Origin: Syntrophobacter fumaroxidans MPOB | Lineage (GTDB): Bacteria; Desulfobacterota; Syntrophobacteria; Syntrophobacterales; Syntrophobacteraceae | Direction of reading: 5' to 3' | Assembly (NCBI RefSeq): GCF_000014965.1 | Contig: NC_008554.1 | Coordinates: forward strand, 2,282,001-2,346,000 | Length of the DNA stretch: 64,000 nt | Part shown: positions 21,861 to 29,600 of the stretch, in pieces | How positions within the stretch are numbered: the stretch's first letter is position 1 | Layout of the letters: the number at the start of each line of letters is the position of its first letter | Notes under the pieces: model-generated | Seen by the model: only the letters and a program-made list of their open reading frames with translations | What the model was told of the DNA's origin: nothing | The model's database searches: none | Position numbers and translations under genes: made by a program

Positions 21861-24800
21861 ATGGCGGAAAACAGGATCCAGATTGTGATCGTTGCCGATT
21901 CCAGTAAGGCCGTGAAGAACATACGCATGGTCTCCGACGAATTCGATCGGTTCAAATCCTCCGCCTGCAACTCCATTGCGGGCACAAATAGCGCGATTTC
22001 GTCGATGGGCGCCGGCCTCGCCTCGGCCATCAGCCTTTTGCAGGGCTTCGCTGCCGCTATGGCGGCGGCGAAAGCCGCTGAGATCGGTCTTGGCTTCAAC
22101 AAAGAGGTCGAGGATGCGCGCCTCGGCATAGCGACCCTCCTGGCGGCACAAGGCCAATTTGTCGATCAACAGGGCCAACAATTGCAGGGGCAGCAAAGGA
22201 TAAACGCGGCCATGGCCTATTCGGCCGATCTCACCAGGCAGCTCCAGGTCGACAACCTCAAGACGACGGCCACGTTTCAGCAATTGCTCAAGGCGTTTCA
22301 GCAGACGCTCTCGCCGGGTTTGTCCGAGGGACTCTCCGTCGACCAGGTGCGACAATACACCCTGGCGATGGTGCAGGCCGCCTCCGCCATGCAAATCCCT
22401 CTCGACATGATGGCGGAAGAGACCCGGTCCCTGCTCAAGGGGACGATCACTCCGCGCAATACTCTTATCGCGACCGCCCTCGGCATCACACCGGAGGATA
22501 TTCGAAAACTCCAGGGGGACGCGGAAGGCCTGTTTACCTTCATCATGGGCAAGCTGCAGGCGTTCCAGGATTTCGGCCAGGTCACCCAGACGACTTATTC
22601 GGGGCTCCTCAGCAATGCCCAGGATGCCCTGGCAAACGTTCTGGGCAAAGCCACCGAACCATTTTTCGAGAGCCTCAAAGCGAGCCTCAAGCGATTCACC
22701 GACTATGCGCTCCAGGTCGATGCGGTCACCGGGAATTTGAAACTCAACCCGGAACTGGTGAACGCCTTCGAGCTCCTGAACGACACTCTGCGCATGGCCA
22801 TTGCCCTTGCGGAAAGCCTTGCAAAAACGCTCGGGGCCGTGGGCATCGCATACAAGGCGATGAAGGAAGCTCAAAAGGCGGCCGCCCTTCAGAATACTCC
22901 AGCCGGATTTGCCGGTCCGGAGCTGGCTGATTTTACCGACGTGCAGCGCTTGGAGCGCGTGAAGCAGCTCATGGCGAAAATCGTCGAAGACCAGCAAACC
23001 ATAGCCAACTGGAAAGCCGGAGGCATTGGCGGGTCGATATTGGGCGCCCCTCAAATCGGCCTGGCGAATCTTGATATCTCGAATTCGGTCACCTCCCTTG
23101 AGAACTTCCGCGCTCAAATGGTTGCGGCCGCCCAGAACACCGAGGAGCTCGACGCCTTCCTCAAAAGCCTCAAGCAGTCTTCCGACGCGGTTGCCGCGGC
23201 ACAGGAAACGGCAGCCGGGAACATCGGCAGCGTGAGATATGAGGCGGCCAGAGCCGCAATGGACCTGGACTCGTTCAAGAAGAAGCTCGAAGAAGTCGCC
23301 CGCATAAATCTCACCGGCCTGAGCGACGATCTCAGCAAGTCCATTGAGGGATTGAAGGCTAAGATCGCGGTCGCTCTTCAAGGCGGGGACCCCAGGCAGC
23401 AGGCGATCGCCGCCGCGTATACGGAGAGAATTCGAAAACAGGCGACAGCCTGGGAACTGGCTCTCAAGGAAAATGCCGCACCGGAGGTTTTTTCCGCCAT
23501 ATCGGCACAAAAACAACAGGCCGAAGAAGAGGCGTATTGGGGCAGATATCTGGCCGGCGCCGAAGCCGTCCGCAAAACCACGGCCCGTGGCGCCGCCTCC
23601 GGCGCATCCCCCATCGACATCGACAAGATCGACAAGGACGTGCTTCAGTTCAGGGAGCGCATGCAAAAGCTCTACTCCGAGCTCGAAGACCTCGACTCCG
23701 AGTACCGCATCGCACAGCTCGAACAATCCGGCCGCAACTACGACGCCGAAGCCGAGCGGATCGACCGCCAGGCCGCAAAGCGCAAGGAAGCCTTCGCCAA
23801 GGAGGTGGCCGATGCAGAGCAGGCCTATCTCGAAATGGAGCAAAAACTCTCCGGCAGCCGGGGCGGAACTGCCGAGGCGTGGGCGCAGCTTGCGGATCTC
23901 AAGACGAAATACGACGCCTTGAAGAAAGCCGCCCAGGAATACGGCGACAAGGTCGACCGCAATCTGCAACTCACCAAGGACATGAAGAAGGCCGAAGACG
24001 ACGCGAAACGCGCGGAGGATCTCGCCCAACTGAACCTCGAATACGGCAAGCTGACCGGAACCCTCCAGGAGCAGCTCGCCCTCCAGATTCTCCTGCTCCG
24101 GGCCGAAAAGGACCGGAAGATCCTCGCGGCCGACCCGGAGCTCCGGGCGGCCTACGAGCGCCTCTATGCCGAGCAGGAACGGCTGCTCCGCCTCCAGCGC
24201 GACGGCTCCTTTATGGACGGCCTGTCCGAAGGACTCAAGAAATGGCAGCGCGAAATGCCGACGGCGTTCGGCCAGGGCCTTGAGGCAATCGAAATGCTGA
24301 AGCGCGGCATCGATTCCGCGGCCGACGCCCTGGCCGAATTCACCATGACCGGCAAGATGGACTTTTCGAGCTTTGCCGACTCGATCATCAGGGACATCCT
24401 CCGCATGCAGTACAAGGCACTGCTCACGCAAATGTTCGGCGGTGAAGGCGGTCTCTTCGATTGGCTAAAGGGACTCTTTGGCGGCGGCGGTCCGACCACC
24501 GGCGCCTACGGGGTCGAGACCTACGCCGGGATCGGGCACCGGGGAGGACCGGCCGAAAGCCTGCCGGACCACCGATACGTGGCCTCGTATCTGTTCGCCC
24601 GCGCCCCGCGCCTCCACGACGGGCTCGCCCCGGATGAGTTCCCGGCCGTCCTGCAGCGGGGCGAGCGGGTGCTCTCGCGCCGGGAAACCCGCGAATACGG
24701 CGCCGCAAACCGCGCCCCGGAGGTCGTCGTCAACGTCCAAAACAAGACGAACACGCCGGTCACGGCCGATAAGACCCGCGCGGCCTTCGACGGCAAACGC

Positions 24801-24881
24801 TACGTGGTCGACGTGATCCTCGACGACTACAGCCGCGGGGGAGACATCTGGAAGATGATAAGGGGGAACCGCAATGGCTGA
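21861..24881 (+). CDS. Tail tape measure protein
   Basis: This 1006-residue protein sets tail length. It begins MAENRIQIVIVADSSKAVKN and is dominated by long helices and coiled coils (residues ~180-850), with an Ala/Gly-rich hydrophobic part near residues 45-75 (GAGLASAISLLQGFAAAMAA). Its C-terminal end (FSSFADS-like DFSSFADSIIRDILRMQYKA, FDWLKGLFGGGGP) is typical of lambda/Mu-like tape measures; that tail contacts the membrane on injection. The ATG at 21861 follows GGAGGGAAGAACCGACA; the open frame before it is repeat-derived. It overlaps the next gene by eight bases. Confidence 0.88.
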   Translation: MAENRIQIVIVADSSKAVKNIRMVSDEFDRFKSSACNSIAGTNSAISSMGAGLASAISLLQGFAAAMAAAKAAEIGLGFNKEVEDARLGIATLLAAQGQFVDQQGQQLQGQQRINAAMAYSADLTRQLQVDNLKTTATFQQLLKAFQQTLSPGLSEGLSVDQVRQYTLAMVQAASAMQIPLDMMAEETRSLLKGTITPRNTLIATALGITPEDIRKLQGDAEGLFTFIMGKLQAFQDFGQVTQTTYSGLLSNAQDALANVLGKATEPFFESLKASLKRFTDYALQVDAVTGNLKLNPELVNAFELLNDTLRMAIALAESLAKTLGAVGIAYKAMKEAQKAAALQNTPAGFAGPELADFTDVQRLERVKQLMAKIVEDQQTIANWKAGGIGGSILGAPQIGLANLDISNSVTSLENFRAQMVAAAQNTEELDAFLKSLKQSSDAVAAAQETAAGNIGSVRYEAARAAMDLDSFKKKLEEVARINLTGLSDDLSKSIEGLKAKIAVALQGGDPRQQAIAAAYTERIRKQATAWELALKENAAPEVFSAISAQKQQAEEEAYWGRYLAGAEAVRKTTARGAASGASPIDIDKIDKDVLQFRERMQKLYSELEDLDSEYRIAQLEQSGRNYDAEAERIDRQAAKRKEAFAKEVADAEQAYLEMEQKLSGSRGGTAEAWAQLADLKTKYDALKKAAQEYGDKVDRNLQLTKDMKKAEDDAKRAEDLAQLNLEYGKLTGTLQEQLALQILLLRAEKDRKILAADPELRAAYERLYAEQERLLRLQRDGSFMDGLSEGLKKWQREMPTAFGQGLEAIEMLKRGIDSAADALAEFTMTGKMDFSSFADSIIRDILRMQYKALLTQMFGGEGGLFDWLKGLFGGGGPTTGAYGVETYAGIGHRGGPAESLPDHRYVASYLFARAPRLHDGLAPDEFPAVLQRGERVLSRRETREYGAANRAPEVVVNVQNKTNTPVTADKTRAAFDGKRYVVDVILDDYSRGGDIWKMIRGNRNG

Positions 24882-25224
24882 TTTCCCGACGTTTGACACA
24901 ACGCCCGCAATCGATTCCTGGTCCGAGGAAAAAGCCTTCGACCCCACGATCCGGGCGCGATCCGAGGCCGGCTACACCAAGACGCGCGCCCGCACCACGC
25001 GCATCCCGAAAAAATACACCGTGGTCTACTCGCCGCTCCACCTCTTCGACAAGACGGCCGTGGCCGAATTCGAGGACACGGTCAAAGTCGGGGCCGATTC
25101 CTTCAACTGGACCCATCCCATCGACGGCGCGATCAAGGTGGTGCGCTTCGCCGAGCCGGTGAAATACACGGCCCTCTGGCACAAAACCTGGTGGAAGGTC
25201 GAAATGACCCTTGAGGAGGTGTAG
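24874..25224 (+). CDS. Minor tail protein, lambda gpM-like
   Basis: This 116-residue beta-rich protein (PIDSWSE-like AIDSWSEEKAFDPTIRARSE, YTVVYSPLHLFDKTAVAEFE, AEPVKYTALWHKTWWKVEMT) follows the tape measure exactly where lambda M lies. M-type proteins sit at the tail tip hub. The start is inside the tape measure's last codons, with AAGGGGGAACCGC upstream, so translation is coupled. Two bases separate its stop from the next start. Confidence 0.72.
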   Translation: MADFPTFDTTPAIDSWSEEKAFDPTIRARSEAGYTKTRARTTRIPKKYTVVYSPLHLFDKTAVAEFEDTVKVGADSFNWTHPIDGAIKVVRFAEPVKYTALWHKTWWKVEMTLEEV

Positions 25225-25226
25225 CC

Positions 25227-25838
25227 GTGAAATCCCTGCCCGCCGTGCTGGTCCGCGAAAAGAACAAGCTGGCCACGCCCGACCCGTGGATCGTGCTCCT
25301 CGATATCGAGCTCGACGCGACGCACAAGCTCTATTTTTGCAGCAACAACCAAAACGTCACCTGGAGCGGCCGGGTCTACACGGCCTTTCCATTCCTGCTT
25401 GAGCCCACCGAGGAGAACAGCAAGGGGGAAATCCCGTCGGTGTCGCTCAAGGTGGCAAACGTCACGCAGGTGATCCACGCCTACCTGGAGCAGCTCGACG
25501 GCGCCGTCGGGGCGACGGTCACCATCCGCGTGGTGAACGCGGGCTACCTCTCCGAGGACGCATCCGAGCTCGACATGACCTTCACGGTGGTCTCGACTTC
25601 GGCCGACGCCGAATGGATCGTCTTCACCCTGGGAGCCCCCAACCCCTTGAGGCGCAGGTTTCCCCCATTCCGGTTCATCGCAAAACACTGCCACTGGGAA
25701 TTCAAGGGCCATGAATGCGGCTATTCGGGGGCCTTCACGGATTGCGACCGGAGCTTCGAGAACTGCGAGAAGCGGTCCAACACGCGCCGGTTCGGCGGCT
25801 ACCGGGGCCTCTCCGAGAAGGGATGGAGGGTTGCGTGA
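25227..25838 (+). CDS. Minor tail protein, lambda gpL-like with Cys cluster
   Basis: This 203-residue protein has an N-terminal beta domain (WIVLLDIELDATHKLYFCSN, NVTWSGRVYTAFPFLLEPTE) and a C-terminal part with four spaced cysteines (CHWEFKGHECGYSG, TDCDRSFENCEKR). Lambda L binds an iron-sulfur cluster through such a C-terminal set, so a metal cluster is likely here too. It would form the tail-tip hub with M, J and K. GTG start follows TTGAGGAGGTGTAGCC. Its stop overlaps the next start (TGATG). Confidence 0.8.
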   Translation: MKSLPAVLVREKNKLATPDPWIVLLDIELDATHKLYFCSNNQNVTWSGRVYTAFPFLLEPTEENSKGEIPSVSLKVANVTQVIHAYLEQLDGAVGATVTIRVVNAGYLSEDASELDMTFTVVSTSADAEWIVFTLGAPNPLRRRFPPFRFIAKHCHWEFKGHECGYSGAFTDCDRSFENCEKRSNTRRFGGYRGLSEKGWRVA

Positions 25839-26305
25839 TGCCGACGACGCCTGCCCGGGACGCCTGTCCCGTCGCCGAAATCGAGAAGCCCCTTGCCTAC
25901 GTCGACCTTCTGGGCAAACCCTTCGAGCTCGGCGGGCGCGGGCCGAACGCCTACGACTGCTACGGCCTGGCGGCCGAGGTCCGCCGGCGCGTCGGCCGCC
26001 CCATCCCGGAGGATTACACGCACGGCCGCGACGCTCGAAGCTGCCACCTCGAAATCGCAAGGGCCGCCGCGGACGGCTTCATCGAGCTTGGCTCCCCGGA
26101 GCCCTTTTGCCTCGTGACCTTCCGGATCGTTGCGCCCTTCACGTCGCACATCGGCGTGGTCCTGGCCGACCGCTTCCGGTTCATCCACATCATGCGGGGA
26201 TGCCGCGTGGCCGTCGAACGGCTCGATTGCCTGTCCTGGCATCACCGCATCACCGGGTTCTGGGAAATAAGGAACTGCAATGGAATGCCCCCTTGGCCCG
26301 AGTAA
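25838..26305 (+). CDS. Tail assembly peptidase, lambda gpK-like (NlpC/P60)
   Basis: This 155-residue protein has the NlpC/P60 cysteine-peptidase core: the catalytic Cys in NAYDCYGLAAEVRRRVG and the His in SHIGVVLADRFRFIHI. Lambda K is the equivalent; it has a JAMM domain as well, which is absent here. The enzyme would cut murein peptides during tail-tip assembly or DNA entry. Start 25838 overlaps the gpL-like stop. The lambda I-type gene that usually follows is replaced by a repeat copy, and an I-like part seems fused to the J-like protein downstream. Confidence 0.8.
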   Translation: MPTTPARDACPVAEIEKPLAYVDLLGKPFELGGRGPNAYDCYGLAAEVRRRVGRPIPEDYTHGRDARSCHLEIARAAADGFIELGSPEPFCLVTFRIVAPFTSHIGVVLADRFRFIHIMRGCRVAVERLDCLSWHHRITGFWEIRNCNGMPPWPE

Positions 26306-26313
26306 CCGTATTC

Positions 26314-26548
26314 AGAGGAAGTTGTGTTCAAGATGGATCTTTCAAGCACAAAAGAGCGGGGGAATGATTCCCCCGCACCCCCCAAATTTCGGCCACACGC
26401 GCAAGCGCGTGAGGCCGAGTGCTCGGCGCTGTCGGCGACTGGCCGAAGGCCGCCGCCGCAGCGCCACACGGAGCCGCGAAGCGGCGAGGGGGTGTGGGGG
26501 ATACGTCCCCCACGCTTTTAGAATATCATTTTGAACGCAAATCCGTAT
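26314..26548 (+). repeat. Structured dispersed repeat, copy 2 (no 68-bp module), inside the tail operon
   Basis: This copy reads forward and is nearly identical to copy 1 over the core (26322-26540) but lacks the 68-bp module: the tip GAAGTTGTGTTCAAG is continuous. The other end is complete (TTTTGAACGCAAATCCGTAT). It stands nine bases after the gpK-like stop and 72 bp before the gpJ-like start, so it separates two genes normally read from one transcript. Its hairpins could block or process the message. Confidence 0.85.
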
Positions 26549-26551
26549 CAG

Positions 26552-26602
26552 ACGGTTTTCGTAGCGTCTTTGCGCCGTGGCGTGAGGAAAAAAAGAAAGA
26601 AC
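26552..26602 (+). repeat. Short dispersed repeat, member B
   Basis: The sequence GTAGCGTCTTTGCGCCGTGG, continued by CGTGAGGAA and a run of A and G, is the inverse partner of 21742-21792. Shorter relatives lie at 61394-61417 and 61466-61489. It begins three bases after repeat copy 2 and fills the leader of the gpJ-like gene. Confidence 0.6.
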
Positions 26603-26620
26603 CAAACCAGGACCGATTAA

Positions 26621-29600
26621 ATGAGCGAATCCAAGGATCTTGTTGAAGGGACAGCCCCCGTCCCGCCCGGGCACCTGCGGGTGGTGAGCGTCGATCACCC
26701 GTTCCGGCGATCGGAGCGGCGCATCGACCTGGTCGAATGGAAGCCGGGCATGAGCCTCTCCGACGTCGTCGCATCGCGCGTCCCGGAAAACCTCCCCGTG
26801 AAGGTCTTCCTCGACGGCCTGGAGATCGCCCCCGGCGAGCGCTCCCGGGTTTATCCCATGCCCGGCAGGCAGGTGCTCATCGTCCCTGAGCTCGGCTTCG
26901 ACGACGGATTCAAGGGCATCCTCCGGTTCATCCTGCAGATCGCCCTGGTGGCCGCGGGTTTCATCATGCAGGCGATGGGCGTGCCGGGCTGGCTCATCTT
27001 CGGAACCATGCTCGTGGGCGGCATCCTCATCAACGTGCTGCTTCCTCCCCAGGCCCCCAAAAAGCCCGACACCGCCCTCGACAGCCAGGCCTACAACTGG
27101 GCGCCCCAGAACACCGAGCAGCAGGGAGTCCCGGTCCCGCGCTGGTACGGCAAGAACCGCATCTACGGCAACATCGTCGCAAGCCACATCGAAAACCGCG
27201 ACTCGACCCAGATTCTCAACGCCCTCATCTGCCTGGGGCTCGGACCGGTGAAAAGCCTCGGGGATTTTCGCATAAACGACCAGGCCATCAAGCACTTCAA
27301 GGCCGTGCACGTGCGCGTCCGCTACGGCCGCCTAAACCAGGCCCCCATCTCCGACTTCAAGAAGACCAAGATCGAATACCCCGCCTCGGTCAAGGTGGTC
27401 CACGGCTCCCCGTACACCTACACGACCGTGGGAAACGATTTCGACGCCCTGGAAGTCGATATCTCCTTTCCCGAGGGGCTCTGGCATTACCCGCCCGAAA
27501 GCTCGGGCCTCGAAGGCTTCGCCGTCCGGTTCCAGATCGCGGTGCGAAAGGTCGGAACCTCCACGTGGCATCACATCGCCCGGCAGCCCTCGGATGTTGC
27601 CGGGTACAACAAGGTGTTCGTCTCCGGGGCCCGCTGGTCCCTGGGCAAATGGGTGGACCCGGGGGCCGATCCCGACTGGACGGGCCACGAAGGGGCGGAC
27701 GTCTGGTTTGAAAACCTCGCCGGAACGTCGGGGTTCTACGACCATTACGAAGGGGAGGTCTATCCCGACCAGACCGAGCTGTTCTGGCACTGGATCGGAG
27801 ACGACGGGGGCGAATACATAGCCACTTCAACCGATTCCTACGAGGTCTGGCAGGATTATTTCGACGCCTTCGGCCAGAGCGAGAAGCCCAGGCACTGGAC
27901 CATGCGCTACCGGGTGCCGGACGGCGAAAAGGGGCAATACCAGGTTCGGGTGACGCGGGTGACGCCCACGGCCACTCCCCAGAACCGGTACGGCCAGGAC
28001 ATGTATTTTGCGGGGGTGGCCGAGGTGCTGTGCGACCCCTTCGAATACCCCCGGCACGTGCTGGTCGCCGTGAGCGCCCGGGCAACGGACCAGCTCTCGG
28101 GGTCGCTGCGGTTTTCGTGCGTCGGGGAGATGGCCGTGATCCGGGTCTTTGACGGATCGAGCTGGAGCATCGAGTACTCGAACAACCCGGCCTGGGTCGC
28201 CTACGACATCCTGAGCCAGCCCGTGATCGGAGGCGCGGGCACGGAGGCCAATCCCTACACCGTCTTGCGCTACGACGGTTTGCCTCCCGAGCGCCTCGAT
28301 GCGCCAAAATTCCTTGAATGGGCGCAGTATTGCGACGAGAAGGTAAGCGACGGCACGGGGTCGCCCTTCAGCACCGCCGTCGCCTACGCCGTAAACGACA
28401 GGGTGCGCTACGCGGGCAGGATATACATGTGCATCCAGGCGACCGCGGTCCCTTCGCCCCCGCCCACGGATACGGCCTACTGGGCCGTAACGAACGAAGG
28501 GCTTGAAAAGCGCATCACCTTCAACGGCGGCTTCGACTACGACACGTCCATGTGGGAGGCCGTGGCGCGGGTCTGCCAGGTGGGCCGCGCGATTCCCGTC
28601 TGGAACGGCTCCAAGCTCACCGTCGCAATCGATAAGCCCGCCGATCCCGTGAACCTCTACACGGTGGGAAACATCGAGGAGTCCAAATTCCGGGAAATCT
28701 TCCTGCCCCTTGAGGAGCGGGCGACGGAAATCGAGGTCGATTTCATCGACGGCGAAACCTGGGAGCGGGACAAGCTCACGGTCTACCGGCCGGACATCGC
28801 GCGGTCGACCGGGTACCGGGCGGCGATCGAGCTCTTCGGGGTGACGAAGCGCAGCGAGGCGTGGCGCGCGGGCATGTTCCGGCTCATGTGCAACAAGTAC
28901 CTGGTCCGCACCGTGGAGCTCGATCTCGACGTCGAAGCCGTGAACGCGGACATAGGAGACGTGGTCCACATCCAGCACGACGTGCCCCAGTGGGGCGAAG
29001 GGGGCCGGATCGCCCCGGTCCTTTCCTTCACCTCCGGAGGCCCGTATGAAATCAAGCCCGGCGACACCGTCATCGGGGGTACCTCCTGGGCGTCGGCGCG
29101 GGTTGTGGCGGTTGACGTCACGTCCGGGTCCTGGGCCGCCGGCACGGCCGCAGGCCGCCTCACCCTTGCCGGGCAGAGCGGGAACTTCGTCGCCGAAGAG
29201 CTCAACGTGCTTGAAAACTTCGACGTGGCCACGGTCATAGCCTCCCGGGTCACCCTGGACAAGGCGGTGAGCATCGAGGCGGGGCTCACCTGCAAGGTGA
29301 TCGTGCGCCTCTCCGGGGACTCCCTTGCAGAACGCATCGTAACCTCCGAGGCAGGATCGCACGAGACCCTTTCCGTTTCGGTTCCCTTCGATCCGATCCC
29401 GGCGCCTTTCGACGTCTACGCCTTCGGGCAGGTCGACACCATCACGCGCCCTTTCCGGGTGCTTTCCATCAGGAAGTCGATGGAGCAAAAATGCACCCTC
29501 TCCCTTATCGAATACCGCCCGGAGGTCTACCAGTACGAGGATTCGGCCCCGAACCCGGGGAGTGCGGCGCAGCTCGCCCTCAAGGCCATGCAGCCCAGGC

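Noticed and set aside
20883-24431. Very long open frame antisense to the chaperone and tape-measure genes
   Set aside because: It mirrors codons of real phage genes; high third-position GC keeps the complementary frame open. No motif or ribosome binding site.
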